Shown here: positions 20,971-64,000 of the stretch, one piece after another | Numbering within the stretch: position 1 is the stretch's first letter | Layout of the letters: every line of letters begins with the position of its first letter | Assembly (NCBI GenBank): GCA_038380795.1 | Contig: CM076267.1 | Coordinates: forward strand, 18,932,001-18,996,000 | Reading direction: 5' to 3' | From: Pyrocephalus nanus | Taxonomy: Eukaryota > Chordata > Aves > Passeriformes > Tyrannidae | Length of the DNA stretch: 64,000 nt | Notes under the pieces: model-generated | Told to the model about the DNA's origin: nothing | Seen by the model: the letters and a program-made list of their open reading frames with translations, nothing else | Databases searched by the model: none | Program-made: the position numbers and the translations under genes

Positions 20971-23900
20971 CTGAAATAATCAGTTTGGTAGATTATATTT
21001 TCATCTTCTACTACCATGGAAATGGTAGGGTTTTTCTACCAGCAAAAAAAATAAATAAATCACTGAACAGAACTATTTCCACTTCCTGGAAGTACATCCT
21101 AGAGAAACACCCGTTCACACAAGCACCTTTTGTGACAGACTAAGAAACATCCAATTTAGAGTGAACTTTTCACAAAGGTTTACTTTAATATGGAATATGA
21201 AGGCTCTTCACACAATCAAAAACATTCAGAAGCACTTCAGAAATCAGGGAAAATTTAAAAAGTTGCTTCAGTCCAGCAAACTATGCTACTGTTTACAAGC
21301 ATATTAGCCCTTGACTTAAATAAACAAACAATAAAATGAGCTGTACAGAAGTGAAAGACTATAGCTTCACATGAAAAAAAGAGAAATAGAATCAGCCCAG
21401 TAGTTTCTATCTCCACAACTGCAACAAAAGAGAATTGCTTATCTGTTCCACTAAGAACACACTCCTAGACAGGGTACACATACCTAAAAGAAACAGAGAT
21501 TCACAAACCCCAGGTTCTGCTCCTCGGGGTACATTCTTTGAAGCTCAGGCACTGGAAATGTGGTTCTCCTCCTCAAAAAAATTCTAAGAGGAATACTGAA
21601 TGTATTCAGTTCCTGAGCCTTTCTTTTAGAAACACTGAGGGCACAAATTATTCTAGCAAATGCTGGATGTAATCTGCCTCACTGATTATTACACAGAAAT
21701 GAGAAGCTGTAAATGGATGATCACACAGAAGGCTGAAGAAATTCTGAGCAACAGCAGCACTGAAACAACTTTCTGGAATACCAGTGGGTCAATTATCTCC
21801 TTCAGCAGTTTCTTTGAGATAAAAAAATAAATGGGGAAAAAAAATCAAAAAATCATCACCAAACTTTCTATGTATTCCAGTGGAGGTGCTTCAAACTCAA
21901 ACTATCACATGCTCTTTCAAAATGAGCACTAGTATTATTTTTCTACAGCCAAGCAGATAGGCAGAGTTAGGCAGTTCTGACAACCAATAGCATATTAAAA
22001 ATGTAATCATATATTCTAAAAATATTTATGTCTTATTTTTACAGACATGGGACTGTACATGATGTAAAGACCTGGGATATGCAAATTTAAATTTCACTCA
22101 ACTCTGTATCTTGCCTTTTTTCTCGGTGAGATTTGTTTGGGCCTCTGTTAAAATAATTTTAGACTGTCCCTAAAAATGCCATGATGACAAGTGAGCATGA
22201 TAGCAGCTGTAAAGTGCTGTTTTATCTTTGAAGGATTAGTGTCTGAGTGTCATTTAAGCACCAGAAGATAATGTCTGGATCATAACCAAGGGAACTTTAT
22301 TTGTTTTCCTGATTGTAGTAATGCTTCTAAGATAACAAAAGCATCTGAATATCAAGTGTAGGTCTTGAAATCACAGTTTTCCAACTGGTCTTAGACTCTT
22401 GCCTAAGTGATAAGTGTAAAGTAAAGAGAGTCTCCTCATGGGAGATTTACTGAGATTTATTGGGTCAGTGACTGCTAAACTAATCTTTGTCAGAATCTCC
22501 CAAAGGTGTCTTTTCTTTCCTGCTATTCCCACTTCATTGTTTATTTTCCAGCTACATTTCACTGCTGAATAACCTTAGTCCCCTCAAGTTAATCATTTGA
22601 CTGTTGTGAAGTCACTGTCAGTAGTTTTGTGATATGATTTCTCTGTTTGTCAGCAGAAATACTGCCCATGGCACATGATATCAGTGAGTGTTAGGAAAAA
22701 AATCAGACAGTGGTAACAGCAAGTGAATAAATTCATGCTTTACATGAGTGGACAAAACCTAGCACTTCTTGGTCTAGAAACCTGAGCCACTTTCAAATCA
22801 AAATCAGCAATGAGCAGATTGGGATGAGAAACTCATCAGTGCTGGCAGGCAACTGAGCAACAGTTCATATCATCAACGTGATTCTCAACATTGATTCCAA
22901 AGAAAGGGGAAAGCCTGCACTAGATACAGCTCTTGGAACAGATCAACCAGGCAGCAAAACTTACGCACAGCAAAAAAACCCATTTAAAGGCAGCATGGCA
23001 TGTCACCTGGAGCTACAGACTCTGAGGGAATGTCACAGAGAGGGCAATTATATCTTGTTCCTATTTTAACGGAGGTCAAGACATCCGGGCTGCCTCTGGT
23101 ACTACTCAGCCCCCAGAAAGGGGCAAAGTTAAATGGCAATAGCAATTACAAGGAAAACTGGTCTTCTGCTCCTTCCCACATTGCAACAAAAACAGTAATT
23201 CAGGCTCTCTGTAACCAACTTAATTTTTACTTTGCTCTGTTATTGAGAAGCCTTTAGATGACAGTAGCAGATGCCAAACTGACCAGACCACTGAGCAAAC
23301 CTAGCTAAAAAAGGAAACCAAACCCTATAAAGTTGGCTGTTTTGTCTCAGTCTTTAACTCTGTCAGCTCAGCAGCGTAACACTGGCTTTAGTCAAAACTG
23401 AGTAGATCAATGTAATTTGTAGTTTTTTAAACAAAAGTTTGTTTTGTTACAGAAAACTAACATGTAAAGTACTACTGAGATGAATATATAACATTCATGT
23501 TTTCAGTGAGATTTTTTTATTTAACCAACCAAAAAGTTTATTCGAAAATTCTTCTTTGTGCAAGAATATTTTACACAAAGTTAAAAAAAAAAATCCATGA
23601 CACTAAGGTTATTAACGTTAAAATACACTTTCCCTGTCAGTTCTCCAGACCCCAGAAAATATTCTCGAAGTACTGTCACCCGCTGTGTAGAAGACTAACA
23701 AACTGCCGGGGAAAAGAGGCAATCTGGTAACTTTTCAAAAGCGCTTCATGCAGGATGAACTATCCCAGAGTTAGCTGGCAATGTACACAATGAAACTACC
23801 ACCCTGCTGCTCTGGAATGAATGCGGTACTGTGGGCAAACCCTTGGGCGGGATCCGTACGTGGCAGGAGACACCTCCCTCGGTCAATACCTCCGGTGCAT

Positions 23901-24346
23901 CCGCCCGGCGCTCCCCGGAGACCCGTTCGCCCGGGCAGCAGCCTGGGCTCCTCGCCCACTCCCCGCTGTCCCGGAGCGGGGCTGGCGGGGCTGTCCCGGC
24001 CCCGGGCAGGGCTCGCAGGGCTGGGCTGTGCCGTTCAAGGGAAGGGCCCCGGCGCTGCGGCCTCGGGGGGCTCCGAGGGCACCGCGCGTGGGGAGTGCGC
24101 GCCGAGGGGCGCCTGAGGGGGCACCCCGGGGCAGCCCCAGCCCCGCGTCCGCCCCGGGGCCGCTCCCGCCCCGGGACCGCTCCCTCGCGTCACGGCTCCC
24201 GCCCGCCCGCCGAGCCCCGCGTCCGCACAAGCGGCGGCGAAGGGAGGAGAAGCGGCACCGGGCGCTGCCCCGCCGCCGGCCACGGCCCGCGGAGAGGCCA
24301 AGGGGGAGCGGAGCCGCGCGGGGGCTCCTGCAACTGCCCCACTCAC

Positions 24347-24470
24347 CTCGTCCGGCGGGAGGAAGGCGAAGGCGCTGCCGCACGAGCGGCCGCGGGCACC
24401 GGGAACCCCGGTAATCCCGGGAGGCCGGAGCCGGGCGGGCTCTGCGGCTTCCGCCCCGCGCCCGCCAGGT
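24347..24470 (-). other. GALNT3: Candidate non-coding exon 1 of GALNT3
   Basis: The 3' end is set by the consensus donor CGAG|GTGAGT at 24347/24346. The 5' end is a guess within the CpG island. Splicing to 14697 would give a first intron of about 9.6 kb. Confidence 0.4.
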
Positions 24471-24511
24471 GCGCGCCAGCGGCCCGCGCCTGCGCGCCCG
24501 CGCCCCGCCCT

Positions 24512-24527
24512 CACCTGGCGCCAGGTG
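24512..24527. promoter_or_regulatory. 16-bp palindrome made of two CAGGTG E-boxes
   Basis: CACCTGGCGCCAGGTG is a perfect inverted repeat. Each arm is an E2-box, the site class bound by ZEB and SNAIL repressors and by E-proteins. A third CAGGTG lies at 24466-24471. Confidence 0.6.
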
Positions 24528-24824
24528 CGCGAGGCGCCGCCGGCGGGGAGGGGGCGGTGTGAGGGCCGTGAGGGACAAGGGCGGCGTGAGGGGTGCGGGG
24601 ACCGCCCGCCAGAAGCCCCTTCCCTGCTCCCTTGTTCTCCTCTCGCTCCCCCGGGACGCGGCGCTTTTGGCACAGTGACACAACGCGCCCCGCAGCGGTG
24701 CGCGCGTCACCGTCCGAACCGCGGAGCGCAGTTCGAGCGTCACGGCGGGAGCTGCAAGTCTTGCTTCAGCCACCGAAGCGCGATGTGGTGCAAGACGTGG
24801 TTGACCAAGCACTCCCCAGCTCAG

Positions 24825-24837
24825 GTTGCTGGGAAAC
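24825..24837. promoter_or_regulatory. RFX X-box-like motif at the CpG-island shore
   Basis: GTTGCT-G-GGAAAC fits the paired half-site form GTNNCY/RGNAAC with a one-base spacer, though the right half is imperfect against AGCAAC. Confidence 0.35.
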
Positions 24838-26461
24838 AGAACACAAAATCCCTCAGAGGTGAGATCACAGATCGGAGAAGGGATATCACACTGAGCTCCT
24901 TCTCTTCACAGTGCGCTTTCCCTGAGAGACAGATGCAAAATCTCTTCTCTACTGAAGCATGGTTTAATGTACTGGCGAGAAAAAAAAAATAATAAAGTTT
25001 TAATTGCACTCCCTTAATAGAGGTAGAGCCTCCCCTTCCTATTCTCAAATCACTGTCCCAGCCCAGGACTTCAAAGCTTCATTCTCTCACTGCTGAACTG
25101 CAGGTAACATTACATAAGCTCAGCAACTACATGTGCAATTGGCAGTAGTTATACTGATTCTACAGCAGTAACAAAAACGTTGATACCAGGTTTTTTACAA
25201 ATTAATTAATATTGCCCAGGAACACTTAATAAAAATTTAGACCAGCATCTGTTACAATTAATGTGTTCTGGTATTTATAGCACGTTAAAATCCTTCCTTA
25301 TGCCTCTGAAAGTTGAGGCCTGACCTGTAGCTGTATCACCTGAGACACGCACAGCCATTCACCTTTAATAGCACAAAATTAAAGGCAAATTTCTAGTGTG
25401 AACATTTCAAAAGATGTTGTTTTCCAGAATAAAGCCTGCATTAACAGGCATATTGACTCCTTAAAAAAAACCCCAATCACAACCAAACATCAAGAACAAC
25501 AAAAAAAATTACTTCAGAACAAGACTCAGAGAGTTCACTTAGCTCCTTTTCTAGCAAGCACCATGTCACACAATTAGCAACAACACAGAGCAGAGATAAA
25601 AGCATGTGATTTTTGCCGTAATAGTCCAGTTCTCAACATTTTAAGGCAGGTCAATGTTTCAAACAACAAAGGGTTCTGATTTCATTGCAAGATGAAGCAA
25701 GAGGCAAAACCACTGAGCAAATAAAGCCAGATAGTGAAATCACTGTTGTGATCTGTGAAAAGTGGCATAGTCACAAGCTGATGGAGAAGTACTTGCTAAT
25801 GAAATACTTCCTTAATTTCTTTTCTCCCTGTTCAGCATTGTATATGGAACACGTTAATGAGCTCTCTATCATCAGTTTCTGAAGAGCCAGAATCTACTCC
25901 CACTATTGAGACTTCCCTGAAATGCCTACTGGACCAATTTCAAAGATAATTAGTTCAGAAAATTTTCAGCAAATTCTCTAATGTTACAAACTCTGTTTAA
26001 AGTATTGTGTTTGTAAATAAACTACTCACTCATCTAATGAATAATAAGATTAAAGTTTAGTTTACTAAACCAGAGCTGCCTGATTTTAGAAAGTATAAAG
26101 CCTTTCTAAAAATTGCTGTAGCTACACTACATTTGAGAAATTATTCGCAGTAGTCAAACCTAGTCCAAAAATGGGAAAAAACTTTCAAATTCCTTTTACT
26201 CTAGTTGTATTTTAGAGTCTTACTAGTTATTTTTAGGTATTCATACTAATTATTTTGCCTAATGTTACTTCCTTATGCCAGACCATCCTTTATGGTATTG
26301 GTTCAAATGTGAGAAAAGCAGTGCCAAATTAAAAAAGAATTATTATTTAGAACAGTTATCAATAATTTTTACATACTCTCTAGAATATATTCTAGGCCTT
26401 CTCTACCTGCAAGTAAAAGGGGGGCAAGTGAGAAGATGAAGAGGAGACACCTATGGCTTAT

Positions 26462-26475
26462 GTTACCATAGCTAC
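26462..26475. promoter_or_regulatory. RFX X-box, 13 of 14 match
   Basis: GTTACCATAGCTAC differs at one position from the consensus-type X-box GTTACCATAGCAAC. It lies in intergenic DNA 108 bp from a perfect palindromic X-box. Confidence 0.5.
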
Positions 26476-26569
26476 AAGATGCTTAGATTTTCAGTTTCAG
26501 TGAATGAGTCAATAGAAACCAGAGCTTCACTCTCCTCTTTTATTCATCAAAGGCAAAACTGGAAGATGG

Positions 26570-26582
26570 GTTGCTAAGCAAC
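26570..26582. promoter_or_regulatory. Perfect palindromic RFX X-box
   Basis: GTTGCT-A-AGCAAC has two identical inverted half-sites with a one-base spacer, the arrangement bound by RFX dimers. It lies 2.6 kb past the TTC21B stop and about 1.8 kb upstream of the GALNT3 CpG island. RFX factors control many ciliary genes, and TTC21B is one. Confidence 0.6.
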
Positions 26583-28599
26583 ATCACACTAAAGAGTGCA
26601 GTGCTTTGAAATTAGCATTACTGACTCCCCTCCATCCCAGAAGTCTCTTCCATTCAAACCCATTTATTAAGAAAAGGGCTTAAAACCCCCATCAAACCAC
26701 CAGAACATGCATTTTTTAAAATAAGAAACTGTAAAAGCACAGAGAAAGCTGAATTAACACTTTCAATTAGCTGGAGTAAAGATAAATGGCCCAAAGCCAC
26801 TCCTTCTGCAGAGAAAGTGAAAAAAAAAAAAACAAAAACCACCAACCTTAAATTGGCTTATGTAAACCAAAACGGATATGGAAAGGACATTTATTTCTTC
26901 CGAGAATACTACATTAAAGCAAGATTTTCTATGAAGGACTACTTACAGCCTTTTTTTAAAATTGAAATCCAAAGATATGTGTCATTTACACTCTTCTTTT
27001 AAAGACCTCATCTATGAAGACACCAGTGCCTATATATGCTCAAGACAGCTAATGGGGATTCAGAAATCTTTTACCTGCATGCAGGTTTATGCATAAAACT
27101 CTTCACCAGGAGTTAGCCACAGAAAGCTGAAAGTCTCAGTTCGATTTCTATCAACTACTTTCTGTATCTTATCACTGTCATGACTTAATCTGTCACACCC
27201 ATCTTATGAAGGGCTAATGTCCATCTTATGAGAAAAATGTAGATGCAGATATCTTGCCTTTTTTGAAAACATCTTGCATTTATTAATATAACCTCACCTA
27301 TTTTTATTCTAAAATTCAGCTGTTATTCCTATGCTATCCAGGAAGCAACACATTGATCCTGCATGAATAAGGCTGTGTACAAAGAAATGCTGTTTTACTA
27401 GGAACTGCCTCAGTAAGGTCTGCGTATTTATTCTTTTAACAGTGGAAAAAAAATGCAAAAGAGCATAATTTAAGAATTCATAGCACAGTGACCCCCACAG
27501 CCCAGCTCCCTTAAGAGTTCCCCCCAGCCTTAGATTTTCTAGATCCTTCCATGTTCCTCCTTCCACTCCAATACTATCAGTTTTTTCCCTACTATACTAA
27601 ATCTTTGTCCTCTGAGCTCTATCATGCTGCAAAACTTACAGGCAAAAACCAGGGAGCTTGTACTGTGCCTGGTACAGTCATGTACACAGGGACTGCCAGT
27701 GCTCAAACAGAAGGGACAGGCTACACCAGAACTCTCAAGGTTCCATAGGGAAGGAGAGGACACTTATTTGAGTCTTTTCTCAATTCTAATATTCACACAA
27801 ATCTTATAGAAGTGTCATAGTCCTGAAACATATCTGTTCATTTTAGTTTAGCTGCCCAAGAGCTCTAAAGTTACGGGAATACAGTAAACAAACTGCAAAC
27901 ACCAGCAGGCAGCATCACTCTGTTAGTGATGCACATCCATGTATTCAGGAAACAAGCCTATCAAGTTACCCAAGATACAGCACCCAGGTATTGATAAGCA
28001 AGATTAAAAAAGATTGTAAACAGGCTCCCTTTTGTAGCCTTAACATTCAGTTGTCATAAAAAGAAACCACTGAAAGTGACTTTACACAATGTCAACAGGA
28101 GAAGCTAAAATCAGCTGAGGACGAAACTGAAATTGCTTATAAAATAAAGAAACTTAATCACTAGCATTAAGAATTCCTTTTTCATGCCAAAACATTACTT
28201 TTCTAGTAAGATACATACAACAACAAGTGCTATTTGAAAACCAAATACAACAGTACAACAGTGGGTTTTGTTAGGCATTATTTTTTTCAAAAATTCTGCA
28301 TCAGTGAAAACGATGTGATCCTTCTCCTTCCTCTCACTCATAACATGCTATTGGTCCCTTAAAGATCCACAGGTATATTCTGTATGCGAGACAAAATTGT
28401 AATTCCCTCTAATAAAAATTATTTCTCTAAAAAGGTGGTTTATATGGAATAATATATGGAGTGCATTAATTAATATGGAGTGTTAATTTCTGCACATATG
28501 ACTGTATTGTCTACACATACAATGCTGAAAGACTAAGCACTGCAAATTAAGGACATTTCTCTTCATAGAAATCTGACAGGTGGATAATGATAATAGACA

Positions 28600-29230
28600 C
28601 CGTGACTAGAAAGTAAATGCCATGTAAGACTTGCATGATCTATAAAAGTCTTTACTGAATATTTACATGGATTTTAATTTTAACTATTACATTTTCATTA
28701 AAAAATGTATATTTCACTGAGAACAATGCACATATCTGTTTTTTCAAGATTAAAAAAAATAAAGCATGACTTAATATGTAGAAAAAAAGCCCCCATAACT
28801 TAGAAATACACCTGTAGAATAAAGATTACACTGTAATTATAAAGTAATGGTTTACACAAACTGAAATCCAGAATCTTAACAATGCATCTCCACTAGATAA
28901 GGTTGTTATTTTGCATGCTATTTCAAATAAACAAAACAAAATACTGAGATACAACCTTTAAAACAATTTTATAATGCTGATAACACTTTTTTATGATGTC
29001 ACTTTATATAACACACATAGAAGTAGAATTCTTTCCTGAACGAGAAAAAATGCAATTTCTTTCAGGGTTACAGACTTCTCCTGAAAATAATTCAGATCTC
29101 TAATATAATTAAATTCATCATATTCACAATACTTTTGTGCTGATATGGTCTCTGTCACTGCAGCATTTCATTCATAGCTTCCAAAGTCTGATTAAACAAA
29201 AGTCCATGAGTCATAAAAGACCCCAAACAT
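28600..29230 (-). other. TTC21B: TTC21B 3' UTR (end not resolved)
   Basis: AT-rich sequence after the TGA at 29231-29233. Minus-strand poly(A) signal candidates are only variants, such as TATAAA near 29001-29006 and ATTAAA near 28674, so the cleavage site is not fixed. Confidence 0.4.
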
Positions 29231-62279
<33,049 letters not shown>

Positions 62280-62480
62280 GGTTGCTACCCAGCGGCAGCG
62301 GGGGCGGCTCCGGAAGGGCGAGGGCAGCGCACTGCCATTGGCCTGGACGGGAAGGAGGCGGGAGAGGCACGGGAAGGAAAACTTGTGGATGCCGGCGGGA
62401 TGTGTCCGTTGCGCCCCTTGTCGGCGGGTGGGCCGTGCCGCCGGCTGTCCATCGGGAGTGGTCGCAGCCGGAATGCCGGA

Positions 62481-64000
62481 TGGGAGCTTCGGGAATTTGA
62501 TTGTTTTCTTGCTTTTCTGGGCTGAACATACAGCTAAGTGGCCCACCCTCTATAGGTTTCATAATGTGACTCAACCCTGAGCACTCCGAGTTACGTGACA
62601 CTTCTCTCAGAAATAAAATAGCAGTAGGATAAAATCCGATACAGAAAGGTCGCTTTCCCCTCCTCCCCTTTTCGTTCCTCCTTGAGAATTACAGAAGTGC
62701 AAGGACTAGTAAAATTCAGATTTTCCTCTGGAGGTGAAAGCATCCTCAACCATAATTTCTAGACACCAGGAACAACAGTTGCTAAACGGCGTTCCTTTGG
62801 AACGGGTGCGCTTTCCCTCCAACAGGAAAGCCGTCAGGAACGCCACCCAGTTCAAGGACAGAACCCATCCTGCGCTCAGGCTGTAGGAGAAGCTGACTGA
62901 CTCTTCCAGCAGAGAGCGCTCAGAGTAAGCTCTCCTAGCAAGTCCACCCCGCCTGTCACTCCTCCATCACACCCTTCTTAACCCTCATCAGGAAGGAGAC
63001 AAAAGAAGCACCATATAAGCATATTTGGTTTTCTTGTTGGCCCAGACAATCCTGTGAATTTTCTGTTTAAGTTATGCTTGACTTGTTCTGAAGCAACATT
63101 CTGGCTTCGGTAACATTTAAAACCTAAAAGTGGCATGAGAAACAACGGGGTTTTTTACATAGTTTTAAAGGTAAACTTTTAAGACATATTTTGTCTACAT
63201 ATGAATCTGAAAATACTTACCTTTTTATTTTGATATTTAGGCTTTTCCATCAAAGTGTTAGACCTTTTTTTTTATTCATATTGCATTTAAGAACAATTTG
63301 AAGGAGAAACATTTCCCTCCCTCAAATGACTTTTGATGAATTTCAGGGAAGATGCTATGAAATTTTATTTCTGCATTAGCCACTGAGCAAGCTTACAGAC
63401 TGAAATGCTCATAAACTGGTTTTATACTAAGTTCAGTATTCACCTTTGAGTGTTTTCATTGTAAATTGTAGGGAAATGCAATATAAAATTATGTAAACAT
63501 TAATATTTTCAGAAATTCACTGAAGCAATTGATAAAGAACAACGAGGAGCCTCAATTTCCAGCAGCATTTGCATTTTTCCCTTTCAGTATCTACAAATGA
63601 TTGCTTCTAGGAACATGGCACTTCGAGACAGATTCTTAAAATTCCTGAGGAAAAGACCAGTGGTTATTCATCTCAACTGTTTCACCTTTTTCAGAAATGC
63701 ACTTGGGAACACGATGCTCTCTAGCCTGTTTGTGAACAGTAGCCATCAAGAATGAACTCATTCTTAATCCAAGTTGGGGGATGTATCTAGTACTATTTTC
63801 AATACTCATTTTCTCTTTGCATACTCGTGAATGCTCATTTCTCATTTCTGTAAATGCTGTAAGCCTCATGGGACACACACAGCACAGCTGTCATACCCCA
63901 CTGCATGGGGCTGCTGCGTGAAGTCTGAAGTTGTGAGGTCACTCAGGGCAGAACCACTGATCATGCAGAATCCTCATGCTCACTATCTAACATACATTGA
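62481..64000. other. Upstream flank of TTC21B, no gene recognised
   Basis: Outside the CpG island the sequence becomes AT-rich. The longest frame (minus, 63636-63878) has no splice context or family motif that I know. In mammals a sodium-channel gene follows TTC21B, but nothing resembling its exons is in these 1.5 kb. Confidence 0.6.

Larger units (their letters stand above)
17941..23840. other. Rest of the GALNT3 5' intron, no gene recognised
   Basis: Apart from the (TA)13 tract and the local 16-mer duplication, this is AT-rich sequence with only short chance frames. I find no tRNA, no known ncRNA and no convincing exon. CpGs are scarce until about 23.8 kb, where the island begins. Confidence 0.6.
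23850..24800. promoter_or_regulatory. GALNT3: CpG island, probable GALNT3 promoter and non-coding exon 1
   Basis: Very high G+C with dense CpG, in sharp contrast to AT-rich flanks. It lies upstream of GALNT3 and 4.4 kb beyond the TTC21B stop, so it can best serve GALNT3. A strong minus-strand donor, GACGAG|GTGAGT, has its exon end at 24347 and could pair with the acceptor at 14697. GC boxes abound and no TATA box is apparent. Long open frames on both strands here are an effect of base composition. The transcription start is not determined. Confidence 0.75.
24900..28600. other. Intergenic region between GALNT3 and TTC21B
   Basis: AT-rich DNA with no gene, RNA gene or recognised mobile element. 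Its notable content is the pair of X-box motifs at 26462-26582. Short open frames here lack splice context or similarity that I can recognise. Confidence 0.6.

Noticed and set aside
23781..24812. Several 100-300 residue frames on both strands at 24 kb
   Set aside because: They are rich in Arg, Gly, Ala and Pro and lie in a CpG island where stop codons are rare. They show no domain or conserved motif.
63636..63878. 80-residue minus-strand frame upstream of TTC21B
   Set aside because: No flanking splice signals consistent with an exon and no resemblance to the sodium-channel exons expected beyond TTC21B in mammals.

Overview
The window is vertebrate nuclear DNA. Split genes with GT-AG introns, two CpG islands and CR1 retroposons ending in the ATTCTATG-type 3' microsatellite point to a bird; I cannot name the order. 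Both protein genes read from the minus strand and are intact. Exon structures were built by joining splice sites in frame and comparing the products with the human proteins as I remember them.

Layout from low to high coordinate. (1) 1-4846: AT-rich sequence downstream of GALNT3, including its 3' UTR. The first ~900 bases may be the 3' UTR of a convergent plus-strand gene; CSRNP3 holds that place in mammals, so this is inference. (2) 4847-14613: the ten coding exons of GALNT3 (631 aa), with a splice acceptor at 14697 for an upstream leader exon. (3) 14698-24346: a long 5' intron holding a CR1 fragment and an LTR-like repeat. (4) ~23.85-24.80 kb: CpG island, the probable GALNT3 promoter. (5) ~24.9-29.2 kb: intergenic DNA with two RFX (X-box) motifs about 100 bp apart, and the TTC21B 3' UTR. 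(6) 29231-62279: all 29 coding exons of TTC21B (IFT139, 1313 aa), with one CR1 copy in intron 25 and a G-rich hexanucleotide repeat in intron 1. (7) ~61.7-62.5 kb: TTC21B CpG-island promoter, then ~1.5 kb of upstream DNA with no recognisable gene.

The two genes are neighbours in mammals too (syntenic), but they work in different pathways. GALNT3 is a Golgi mucin-type O-glycosyltransferase best known for protecting FGF23. TTC21B is a retrograde intraflagellar transport (IFT-A) subunit of cilia. I find no operon-like link, bacterial gene, CRISPR array, tRNA or rRNA.

The most interesting signals are non-coding. They are: a 28-unit CTGGGG-type repeat filling almost half of TTC21B intron 1 and G-rich in the transcript; the paired X-boxes between the genes; a palindromic pair of CAGGTG E-boxes in the GALNT3 island; and a minimal Met-Leu-stop upstream ORF in the GALNT3 leader. 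No new protein system is visible.
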